DNA from: Flavobacterium phragmitis
Lineage (GTDB): Bacteria; Bacteroidota; Bacteroidia; Flavobacteriales; Flavobacteriaceae
Direction: 5' to 3'
DNA length: 64,000 nucleotides
NCBI RefSeq assembly: GCF_900112575.1
Contig: NZ_FOMH01000020.1
Location: forward strand, 23,815 to 87,814
In this document: one piece after another, positions 54,562-62,941 of the stretch
Numbering within the stretch: position 1 is the stretch's first letter
Layout of the letters: each line of letters begins with the position of its first letter
The notes under the pieces: generated by a model
The model's input: the letters and a program-made list of their open reading frames with translations, nothing else
What the model was told of the DNA's origin: nothing
Databases searched by the model: none
Position numbers and translations under genes: made by a program

Positions 54562-54957
54562 AACAACCTAAGATAAATTTCTACTGATTTATATTGTGCT
54601 TGTATCATTAATTACCTGATTTCAAATAATGATTTCCCACCACAAGATCAATCCTGAACATTTGATTACTGTCTTTTACTGCATCTTCCAAACAGCACTT
54701 AATAGCTAATTCCATGGTATCATTTCAGCAGAAAGTATCTACCCATAGAAACTGGCAACTGATATCACCACTATCACATGTAAATAAATTAAGCACTTTT
54801 GACAATGCCTCTGTATTGATTTTTAAAATTGCAAGATTTTTAGTAGTAATAGCATTTACTGCTATGCTGTGCCTTTTTAAATATCATTCCTGGCATTTAT
54901 TTCTATTGTTAACAATTATTTAACCAAATTGACTACATGGATTTTGCCGACATAATC
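54562..54957. other. Intergenic region upstream of the SRPBCC-like gene
   Basis: About 400 bases. A 69-codon plus-strand frame (54714-54923) lacks family resemblance and is not supported. No hairpin identified. Confidence 0.35.
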
Positions 54958-56052
54958 CTAGAAAACTATCTTGTTTTTTCTTGAACGTTCAGCAACATAA
55001 CACACCAGCCAGGCAATGTGGCCATTTGCTGAAAAATAGATCTGCTTTGATTTTAAACCATCGACAGCTTCCAAACAGTCAAGCAGTATATTATTTGCAG
55101 CAATCAGATGTTTCTGATCGTAGGTATTGAGAACTTTGGCGGCATTTGGATCAGTAACTGCCAAATTCTTATATCGGGAAAAGTTATTCCTTAAGACGGC
55201 ATCATAATTAATAATATCCTCCAGCTGCAGCGGTAAAAAGCTTTCCCTGCTCTCAGTACCATAATACAGCGTTGTAAAGGCCCAGACAGCTCCTCCTGAT
55301 AAAAATATTTTTGTTTTTTTGGCGGATAAACCATTTTCAGAAAACATTTTTTCTATGTTTTCCCTTAAAATAGGATCATACTCAAATAATTTATTCTCAA
55401 ATTCTTCTATATCGTTACGGTTCCTTTCGCTTAAAAGCATATGATCAATAATTTCAGTAAGTTTTATTGTCCCATAATCTAATTTCAATGTTATAAACTT
55501 TGATTTATCGGCATCTGAGATATACAGGCACCCTCCCTTGGTATTTCCTCCTCCAATATCCAGCAAAATTGCATCCTTGTATTCTGCTGGAGGGATCAAT
55601 CCCTTAAAAAGCATTTTGGCCTCATCTTCAGCAGTAATGACGTCGGGAGTAATAGTTGTGATACTTTTGATAGTATCGAGCAGATCCTTAACATTACGAG
55701 CCTTCGCAACACCGGAGGATACGACTATGAAAACATTTTCTTTTTTTAGGCGAAAACTGTTTTTAAGCATTGTAAGGTTTTCAGAAACCGTCGCTGCGGC
55801 GCGGTTAATCTCTTTTTTAGCAAGCGAGCCATCTTGGGAAGTATTATATGTTACGCCCACATTCTCAATCCAGTTTTTAAGAATAAGATAATCTCCTCTC
55901 TTGATACTTTTTACATCTATCAGTGCAATTTTGATTCCTTTGCTGCCGATCTCAATTCCAGCATACAAGCCTTTCTGTCCAAAAGACTGGAAAAGACATA
56001 AGACGCAAAACATCAAGGTAAATAAATTAGTATGACAAATACTGTTTTTCAT
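54958..56052 (-). CDS. Exported Ppx/GppA-like ASKHA-fold protein
   Basis: 364 residues. It starts with a clear signal peptide (LFTLMFCVLCLFQSFGQ). The mature protein has an ASKHA-type phosphate-1 loop (YAGIEIGSKGIKIALIDV), a second phosphate loop (ILLDIGGGNTKGGC, compare Ppx VDIGGGSTE) and the adenosine-type motif IFLSGGAVWAFTTLYYG. VFIVVSSGVAKARNV and PDVITAEDEAKMLFKGL also match exopolyphosphatase/pppGpp phosphatase order. Known Ppx/GppA enzymes are cytoplasmic, so export is unusual. Possible periplasmic polyphosphatase or nucleotide-binding sensor. The MFS gene ends 41 bases upstream, so they are probably co-transcribed. Confidence 0.72.
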   Translation of the reverse strand: MKNSICHTNLFTLMFCVLCLFQSFGQKGLYAGIEIGSKGIKIALIDVKSIKRGDYLILKNWIENVGVTYNTSQDGSLAKKEINRAAATVSENLTMLKNSFRLKKENVFIVVSSGVAKARNVKDLLDTIKSITTITPDVITAEDEAKMLFKGLIPPAEYKDAILLDIGGGNTKGGCLYISDADKSKFITLKLDYGTIKLTEIIDHMLLSERNRNDIEEFENKLFEYDPILRENIEKMFSENGLSAKKTKIFLSGGAVWAFTTLYYGTESRESFLPLQLEDIINYDAVLRNNFSRYKNLAVTDPNAAKVLNTYDQKHLIAANNILLDCLEAVDGLKSKQIYFSANGHIAWLVCYVAERSRKNKIVF

Positions 56053-56093
56053 AGATTTACAACTATATTAAACATAAGGAAATACACATAAAA

Positions 56094-57347
56094 TTATTTG
56101 TTTGGAATTGAAAAAATTGATTTTATAATTTTGCATCGTATTTCCTCTTCTTCTTTTTTCACAAAAACATTCAAGCTGCAGCACAAAAAAGATCCTGAAA
56201 TGCCGATACAGCTTAAAACCAGCCAGTTTGCCCTAAAACCGTAATTTGCAGTTATTTCCATCCCTATCTTAGTGCTTAACATTTGGGCAATACTGTAACT
56301 CATACTAAAAGCCGCCATAAATCTGCCTTCAATTTTTTTTAAGGCTCTTTTCTTAGCAAATGAATTTGCAAATGGGAATGTTAGCATGACCCCTACAGTC
56401 ATCAAAACTATCATGGCAACAAGAGAGATAATGCAGTTTTCAATAAGCAGCAACAGATAACTGACAGCCATTAAAAAAATACCAGAAGCAATCAGGTGAA
56501 GTTTACTTATATTTTTTGACTCTGCATATTGTACAATAGGAAGCTCAAAAAGGAAAACCATAAGACCGCTTAATCCTAAAAACAAGCCGCTTTGGAAACT
56601 AGAAAAATTAAATATTTCCTTATAATAAAGAGGAAGTGTGGTGAATATTTGGAAAAACAAAAAACCCGTGAGCATGGTGACAACAAGATGGAATATAAAA
56701 GGTCTGTCTTGGAATATGGTAATTTTCTCTTTTAAGTTATTGAAATGACGAAGCCTGTAGGGCAGTTTTTTTTCTTTCACCAAAAATAAAAACAAAAGTG
56801 CGCTTATTATACATGTTGATCCGTCCACTACAAACAGATATTTATAATTCAGCAGACTAATTAAAAGACCTCCCAGCAGAGGACTGAATATATATCCTAA
56901 ATTAATTGATGACCGTATGAGTGCTAAAGCTTGGGTTCTCTCCTCCCTTCTCGAATAACTACTTAGTGAAAGAAGCATTGCAGGCCTGTACATATCTGAA
57001 ATAACGGTCAGCAGTAATACTCCTGTACAAAAACTGTAAAATGTACTCAGAAATTCTAAAATGATAAATACAATTCCGCTGCACAATAAACTAAAAACCA
57101 TCACTTTGTAGTAACCTAATCTATCGGAGAGCTTCCCACTTATCCAAGTACCTATCAGCGAACCAAATCCCAAACATACCATTACCCATCCAATTTGACC
57201 ATAACTGAAATGTAGCTCTTCAAACATATATTTTGAAAGAAAGGGCACTACCATGGCGCCCGCTCTGTTAATAAAGGTGCTGCAGGCCAAAATTTTTACC
57301 TCTCGGGAAAAACCATTAATTTTTTTGCAGTAATTTCGAATAATCAT
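56094..57347 (-). CDS. Major facilitator superfamily transporter
   Basis: 417 residues with about 12 transmembrane helices. The MFS motif A between helices 2 and 3 is GTWISGKLSDRLGYYKVM. RSSINLGYIFSPLLGGLL in helix 5 resembles motif C of drug/proton antiporters. DHA1-like efflux pump or solute exporter; the substrate is not evident. It precedes the exported Ppx-like gene by 41 bases. Confidence 0.92.
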   Translation of the reverse strand: MIIRNYCKKINGFSREVKILACSTFINRAGAMVVPFLSKYMFEELHFSYGQIGWVMVCLGFGSLIGTWISGKLSDRLGYYKVMVFSLLCSGIVFIILEFLSTFYSFCTGVLLLTVISDMYRPAMLLSLSSYSRREERTQALALIRSSINLGYIFSPLLGGLLISLLNYKYLFVVDGSTCIISALLFLFLVKEKKLPYRLRHFNNLKEKITIFQDRPFIFHLVVTMLTGFLFFQIFTTLPLYYKEIFNFSSFQSGLFLGLSGLMVFLFELPIVQYAESKNISKLHLIASGIFLMAVSYLLLLIENCIISLVAMIVLMTVGVMLTFPFANSFAKKRALKKIEGRFMAAFSMSYSIAQMLSTKIGMEITANYGFRANWLVLSCIGISGSFLCCSLNVFVKKEEEEIRCKIIKSIFSIPNK

Positions 57348-57697
57348 GAATCATTAGGCTTGTATAAAATTAACATCGGTAAATTTAAAAATAACCACTG
57401 CTGGAAATTTAACCACAATCTATTTTGGAAGCTGCAGTTTTTCTAATGCTGAACATCTAACCTGATACCGTGATTTTTAGCATATACTTTCTCCGTGGTA
57501 CGCATTGTTTCTTTTAGCAGAACACTTTTACATTGTATGTTCCAATAGTGATCTATTTCAAGGAAAGATCCTTTTTTTTAAAGCGAAATCCATATTTTTT
57601 TTTGATACACATATCATTATCTAGATATGCAATAAAAAAGTTCCAGCTTTTCATTGTCGGTACTGACCATATAGTGACCGGAAGTATTTGCAACTAC
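57348..57697. other. Intergenic region upstream of the MFS gene
   Basis: 350 bases between the roadblock and MFS genes, both on the minus strand. It holds the probable MFS promoter. No coding sequence recognised. Confidence 0.35.
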
Positions 57698-58075
57698 TCA
57701 GAGCCTTCGACTGAAATCTTTTTTATATTTGTTAAGTAATGATTTTGTCATTCCCAAATTAGCTTTATCAGAATCTACAGCTAAATACACAAAATATTCC
57801 CCGTCATCAGAAATATCTATAACATGAAACTGCGAAGTAAGGGTCACTAGGATATTATCGACATTCTGTTCTTTGAGCTCAAGTGCCTGAATAGCATTCA
57901 CCTTGGCACGAACTAGCTCCAGATTAAATGCCGAGGCCAATTCAGGATCAAAATCCTTAGCGTCGGATATTGAATAATAGGAAATGCCACTTTTAATTTC
58001 AGCAACAGATAGTGCAATAAAGCCCGGGATATTATTTTTTAGGTCTTCCCCAAATTTTTTCAAATTATCAGTCAT
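57698..58075 (-). CDS. Roadblock/LC7-like domain protein
   Basis: 125 residues, single domain, cytoplasmic. The pattern IPGFIALSVAEIKSGISYYSIS then LVTLTSQFHVIDISDDGEYFVYLAVDSDKANLGMTKSLLNKYKKDF matches the beta-helix-beta order of roadblock/LC7 proteins (MglB-like GTPase partners). No small GTPase gene is adjacent. It may modulate a GTPase encoded elsewhere or act as a scaffold. Confidence 0.55.
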   Translation of the reverse strand: MTDNLKKFGEDLKNNIPGFIALSVAEIKSGISYYSISDAKDFDPELASAFNLELVRAKVNAIQALELKEQNVDNILVTLTSQFHVIDISDDGEYFVYLAVDSDKANLGMTKSLLNKYKKDFSRRL

Positions 58076-58629
58076 ACTGTTTAGAATATTAATTTTTATA
58101 AATATTTATACTGTTTTACCAGGAATCTTAAAAAGCTTTTGCGAAAATAAGCTGCTACTAGTTGGTAATACTGGTATTCTGTTGTGTCGATTAGGGGATC
58201 AACTCTCCATAGATTAGCTTGGGAATCAAAAAGCTACCAATTCAGAAGAAACAGGTAAAATTATCCGTCATTAGAGTATTTGTAGTTTTCAGTTTTCATA
58301 GTTCTTTTTATTACAAAACTTAGGTAAAAAAAATAGGATTTTGATTATTTAAAACAATGAAAATCTGTGTAAATACATCCCTAATAAATTTGAATATTAG
58401 GAAAGGCAAAGTCAGCACCATGGAACAAAACGATTACGATTTACAGATTTACAGGAAAATTTTCAATAAGTCGTTCTCCCGGAATTTATTTAATTTACAT
58501 TGGGGAGCATTTAAACCATCTCAAATAATAAAAAAAACTTACATGTAAAATAATATTTTGATTAAGATCCGAAGTGATTTTTCTATATAAACTCCCACAT
58601 TACGCATTTAGAACAATTAAATAAGAAAG
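58076..58629. other. Intergenic region, possible small ORF
   Basis: About 550 bases. A 63-codon plus-strand frame (58357-58548, containing DYDLQIYRKIFNKSFSRNLF) has no recognised family and weak support. Otherwise AT-rich and featureless. Confidence 0.3.
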
Positions 58630-59016
58630 CTAGATTTTTTTTAACCTTACATTCAGAACCTTATCTGATACTTTTACGACCTTGCTTGCAAAACCACTTA
58701 CAGAAAACTCCAAATTTTCCTTATTTAATGCTGTTATAACAAATTCTCCTTTAGAATCAGTCAAAACATATTTTGCTCTTTCCCGGAGTATTACGGTTGC
58801 ACCCTCTAAGGATTTTCCTTCTTGATCCGTAACCTTCCCTCTCACAACCACGACTGGCAGCTGCTGTTTAGTATTTAGCAAAATAACATTTTGTACTCCC
58901 TTTAAATTGTTTCCCGCAATTGTGGTAAAATAAAAAAACAGAAAAATTAATGCTTGAAGCATTAAAACACTTTTTTTCTCATACTCTCTAAGTATGTTGC
59001 GTTTATATATACCCAT
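58630..59016 (-). CDS. Small exported CPReg-like single-domain protein
   Basis: 128 residues. After a basic leader, a hydrophobic export signal (MLQALIFLFFYFTTIAG) and one CPReg-like domain: VVVVRGKVTDQEGKSLEGATVILRERAKYVLTDSKGEFVITALNKENLEFSVSGF. It stops at LNVRLKKI, where SusC proteins would continue into the plug. It is therefore either a severed SusC N-terminus or a stand-alone module like the protein at 52111. Confidence 0.6.
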   Translation of the reverse strand: MGIYKRNILREYEKKSVLMLQALIFLFFYFTTIAGNNLKGVQNVILLNTKQQLPVVVVRGKVTDQEGKSLEGATVILRERAKYVLTDSKGEFVITALNKENLEFSVSGFASKVVKVSDKVLNVRLKKI

Positions 59017-60093
59017 TAAAAAACTGATTTAGATTTTAATTATATTTTAGATTCATCAATTAACCGTTTAATGCAAAAGTCACAATGAACAATGCCTGAA
59101 TCTCCTAAAAAAGAACCTGATTTGGTTTCCTTTTAAAAATTGAGAAATGCAACAGCTAAAGTGTCCTTTGGCGGCATACCGCATTATTCTTGTTTTTAGC
59201 GCTGAAAAAGTTCTGCATTAGAGTTCAGATATGTTTTGAGATTCTTCAACTGAAAATTTTCTGATGCGAATGTAATCTATAATTCTAAAGCCCAAAAAAA
59301 ATGACACATAATGATCTATAATTAAATACATCTGATACACCTGGTACAGCTCCCAAAAGCAAAATGACACGTATAAGTCAGAATAATAATAAATTTATAA
59401 CCTATCTGCTCTCGGGTTATAGGATACTTTTACGTTTTTTTCTTGTTCCATCTTTTCAATCAGTACGATTTAGGTGAAATAGTACAGGGAGAATTCCCTA
59501 TAATCCAAAATGTAAAACAAAGTATCGATGTAAGCGTATCCGGCCGCGGCTATAAAAAAGTTTCCCTGTACTACAGCTGCAGATATATTGATAAATATAT
59601 ACTGGAGTCGCCTATTTTCTTGACACAAAAGTTAATATTTACTTTTCTTCAATTCCTGGTCGTATCACGTAGAAGGTTTCAAAAATATTTTTGTTAATAC
59701 GTCTTAAAAACACTTACCTTGTGTTTCAATTAATCATGAATTATTTTTAATGATTTAAATTGGATGCAAACCGATCTGCCACTTTCAATTTGCATCAAAA
59801 CGCATAAAAAGTTCATGGTAGAATCGTGGCGCACTACCAAAAAAATAAAAAGAAATGGATTATACAGAAGGGATTGACCAACAGTTACCATCCCTCTTTC
59901 TCCTAGAATGGACTAAAAGGCAGCTTTCAAATTCTACAAAAAAAGCTAAAGTTCTCGGAAAATCTGCAATTTAAAAATTTATATTAAGTGACCGTTATGG
60001 GAACTAAACGACTCTGTACTGAAAATACAGAATGGTTTAGTTCTATAAGGACCTCCAAGTCCTCAATTTTAATTTTTATCTGCAAAATAAAAC
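59017..60093. other. Gene-poor tract
   Basis: About 1.1 kb. An 84-codon plus-strand frame (59443-59697) is not recognised. A GGTAGAATCGTGGCGCA element lies at 59818-59833. A strong hairpin at 60001-60043 follows the PUL operon. No intact gene. Confidence 0.4.
60001..60043 (-). terminator. Long hairpin after the GH97-GH31-mutarotase operon
   Basis: Outer stem GAACTAAAC/GTTTAGTTC (9 bp) and inner stem TCTGTA/TACAGA (6 bp), separated by a 3x3 internal loop, with a 7-base apical loop. It lies ~50 bases after the mutarotase stop. There is no T-tract, so it is a candidate 3'-end stabiliser or a factor-dependent terminator. Confidence 0.5.
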
Positions 60094-60438
60094 TTATGGC
60101 AGTTTATAAATCTGCTCCATCTTCAGCCACTTTTCGCCCTGTTTTGCTCCAGGAGGCGCCTGCTGAAATTTCCACATTAACTGCTCCCACTTCTGAACGT
60201 CAGGATTTGCAATATCCATCAGCTGTTTCCTCTCGGGAGTAAAAGTTTCATCCACATCCATAATCATAAATAATCTGTTGCCTAAGAGGTAAATTTCCAT
60301 AGACACTATTCCAGCATCTTTAATGCTTTTAGTGATTTCAGGGCGTGCATTTTCTGCAAGATGATACTTTTTATATTCTGCAATAAGTTCTGGATCATCA
60401 ATCAGATCACAGGCATAACACATCCTTTTTAGCTGCAT
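60094..60438 (-). CDS. L-rhamnose/L-fucose mutarotase (DUF718 family)
   Basis: 114 residues, close to the family norm of ~105. Signatures are MCYACDLIDDPELIAEYKKYH, GIVSMEIYLLGNRLFMIMDVDE, and the C-terminal NPDVQKWEQLMWKFQQAPPGAK. The family interconverts alpha and beta anomers of deoxy-hexoses in the cytoplasm. Here it follows GH31 by 10 bases, so it probably serves sugar released by this locus. Fucose fits the GH29 at 2.6 kb. Confidence 0.88.
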   Translation of the reverse strand: MQLKRMCYACDLIDDPELIAEYKKYHLAENARPEITKSIKDAGIVSMEIYLLGNRLFMIMDVDETFTPERKQLMDIANPDVQKWEQLMWKFQQAPPGAKQGEKWLKMEQIYKLP

Positions 60439-60448
60439 ATCTTCCTTC

Positions 60449-62845
60449 TTAAAGTTTACATTCTATTTTTTTTCCTTTATAAGCCAAAACTTTTTTAGTG
60501 CCATCTGGCAGCACAATGCTAAAAGTCCTTTCAGATAACATCCCTTTATACTGTCCTCTTCTATTGGAAAGCGTTAATTTTTTCAGCTTATCATTATATG
60601 TAAAATCAATTTCTGTGTATGCCCCTTTTTCATAATTGTAATTATCAAATTCATCTTCATAAAGGGTAAAGAAACCGTCCTTTCCCGGATATACTTTTAT
60701 TTGAAGATTGTCCCATTTTTTTTCCTCGGCAAACTGCACTTGAGGTCCCATTGGAATAATAGCGCCTTCCTTAACAAACAGCGGTATCATATCCAGCTTT
60801 GTTTTTCTGGTAATTTCCTGGCCGCCCTGCAGTTTTTCATTTGTCCAGAAATCGTACCAGCCGCTTCCAGCAGGAAGATAAACGATTCTTGATTTTTCTG
60901 CTGTAAAATCTATGCTCTCCTTTTGATTCTGGCCTTCTTTTGTTTTTTCGGGTGTATATTGGGCCTGAACCACCGGTGCGACCAAAATAGATTTTCCGAA
61001 CATAAACTCATCCTTAACATCCCAGCTCTTAGGATCGGCGGCAAAATCCATAAATAATGCCCTCATAAAACTGGAATCTTTATGGGTTACTTCCCATGAT
61101 GTCGAGTAAATGTAAGGCAGCAAAGAATAACGCAGATTTATAAATTTCTCAATCGCATCATATACCGGTTCCCCTTTCTTTCCAAAGTTATAGATCTCGC
61201 GAGGTATGTCTGTGCCATGAGAACGCATCATCGGGTTAAAAGCGCCAAACTGCAGCCAACGAACATAAAGCTCGCTAAACAAAAGGCTATCCGCTCCAGA
61301 AACTTCTCCTTTTTGGTTGTAAACACCAGCAAAAAAACCGCCTATATCAGAATTCCAATGTGGCATGCCAGTGAGGGTAAAATTAAGTCCCGCCGGAATC
61401 TGTGCACGCAGGTTCTCCCAACTAGACTCTACGTCTCCTGTCCATGTATTGGCACCATAACGCTGCTGGCCAGCGAAAGCAGATCTTGTTAGAATGAAAA
61501 CCCGCTTATCTGAAGTCTCTTTTCGCTGATGATCGTAAACCCCGCCCACAGCCATAAGGGGATAAGCATTTCGCACTTTTCTGAAAGTCCCCAAATATGT
61601 TTTGGTATCATAATCTTCCGGCTTTACCCAAAGATGATCCGGCTCTGTGGAATCCATCCACCAGCCGTCAATTCCTTTTGCTAAAAGGCCTTCACTTGCA
61701 TATTTCCAATAAATGTCTCTTGCCTTTGGGTTGTAGGCGTCATAAACGCGAACTCCTGAAGGATAATCTTTTTTTGGCGGAAAAATTTCGCTGCCTGATT
61801 CTGGCCAGGTCAGGAAATCAAACAGCATTCCGTTGCTATTCAGCTCATTATAAGGCTTTGTTTTGGGTCCAAATGAAGACCAGATCGAAATAATCATATG
61901 GGCATTCAGGTCATGAACTTCATCCACCATCTTTTGGGGTTCAGGAAATTCAGGATTAAGAAACTCCATCGCATTCCACAGATAATTGTTCCCCCAATAC
62001 TGCCAGTCTTGAATTATTCCGTCCAAAGGCACTCCCAGCTCGCGGTATTTTTTTACCACGCCGACTAATTCGTTCTGGCTCTTATAGCGTTCTTTGCTCT
62101 GCCAGAAGCCATAGGTCCAAAGCGGGAACATGGGCACTGTTCCAGTTAGCTTTCTCATTTGCGAGATCACTCCATCGGCATTTTTACCATACATAAAATA
62201 GTAATCTATCCCGTCGCCCACTATAGATTCAAAGGAAGTTCCCTCGCCGCCGTCCTTAAATTCTGTCGGAGCATAATTATCCCAAAAAAGGCCATACCCT
62301 TTTACCGACTGAAAAAAAGTCACGGCATCTTCCGTATTTCCCTGTTCCAAACGATAATTTTGATTTCTTTGGTTTAAATCTCCCCTCTGGTGCTGTCCTA
62401 GACCATATATAGGTTCTTCTTTCTCCAAATCAAATGCCTGATAAACGGTATAAGAATCGGTATCGGTATCTTTTGCAGGTTTAAATTTTGTTCCCTGTTT
62501 TTTCTCACGGAGCAAAATCCGGTCTGAACTTGCAAATGAGATTTCTCCACTTGGAAACTGCACCGTAACATCCAGACTTTCGGATTTTAAAACCAATTGG
62601 CTGTTTTGGCTTTTTACTGTAAAAGGAGTTGCCGACGGTATCATGTTTACCGAAAGGCTTTCTTTGGAATAGACTCCCGCAGCCGGATATTTTACAACTC
62701 TTACAATGGAAGGAGTGTAAAACTGAATTTCTATTGTATTTCCATCTGCCTGCGTCTTGATTCCCAGATTGTTTCTCTCGTATTTCTGGCCGTAGCCGGC
62801 CGCACAGAAAAACAGCGGGAAAATTAATAGATAAATAAATTTCAT
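60449..62845 (-). CDS. GH31 alpha-xylosidase/alpha-glucosidase, exported
   Basis: 798 residues with a signal peptide (MKFIYLLIFPLFFCAAGYGQ). N-terminal GH31 beta-sandwich (~25-230) with IYGLGQHQRGDLNQ. The catalytic barrel has WTYGFWQSKERYKSQNELVGV, VPLDGIIQDWQYWG, the nucleophile region DGWWMDSTEPDHLW and the downstream FTLTGMPHWNSDIGGFF. Two C-terminal sandwich domains follow. The WQSKERY and IIQDWQYWG motifs favour alpha-xylosidase-type members. It would remove xylosyl side chains from xyloglucan fragments in the periplasm. An AACCAA element directly precedes its ATG. Confidence 0.93.
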   Translation of the reverse strand: MKFIYLLIFPLFFCAAGYGQKYERNNLGIKTQADGNTIEIQFYTPSIVRVVKYPAAGVYSKESLSVNMIPSATPFTVKSQNSQLVLKSESLDVTVQFPSGEISFASSDRILLREKKQGTKFKPAKDTDTDSYTVYQAFDLEKEEPIYGLGQHQRGDLNQRNQNYRLEQGNTEDAVTFFQSVKGYGLFWDNYAPTEFKDGGEGTSFESIVGDGIDYYFMYGKNADGVISQMRKLTGTVPMFPLWTYGFWQSKERYKSQNELVGVVKKYRELGVPLDGIIQDWQYWGNNYLWNAMEFLNPEFPEPQKMVDEVHDLNAHMIISIWSSFGPKTKPYNELNSNGMLFDFLTWPESGSEIFPPKKDYPSGVRVYDAYNPKARDIYWKYASEGLLAKGIDGWWMDSTEPDHLWVKPEDYDTKTYLGTFRKVRNAYPLMAVGGVYDHQRKETSDKRVFILTRSAFAGQQRYGANTWTGDVESSWENLRAQIPAGLNFTLTGMPHWNSDIGGFFAGVYNQKGEVSGADSLLFSELYVRWLQFGAFNPMMRSHGTDIPREIYNFGKKGEPVYDAIEKFINLRYSLLPYIYSTSWEVTHKDSSFMRALFMDFAADPKSWDVKDEFMFGKSILVAPVVQAQYTPEKTKEGQNQKESIDFTAEKSRIVYLPAGSGWYDFWTNEKLQGGQEITRKTKLDMIPLFVKEGAIIPMGPQVQFAEEKKWDNLQIKVYPGKDGFFTLYEDEFDNYNYEKGAYTEIDFTYNDKLKKLTLSNRRGQYKGMLSERTFSIVLPDGTKKVLAYKGKKIECKL

Positions 62846-62941
62846 TTGGTTTAAGTTGTTTCAATTAGTAAGATTATGCAAAAATATATTCGCTCTTTAT
62901 TGCTCAAATTCTGGATAAATCCATAGTGAATCCCAAAGATT

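Noticed and set aside
54714..54923. 69-codon plus-strand frame ending in a hydrophobic helix
   Set aside because: No conserved motif; it sits in the promoter gap of a minus-strand gene and has no operon context.
59443..59697. 84-codon plus-strand frame
   Set aside because: No recognisable family or signal and atypical composition; not supported as a gene.
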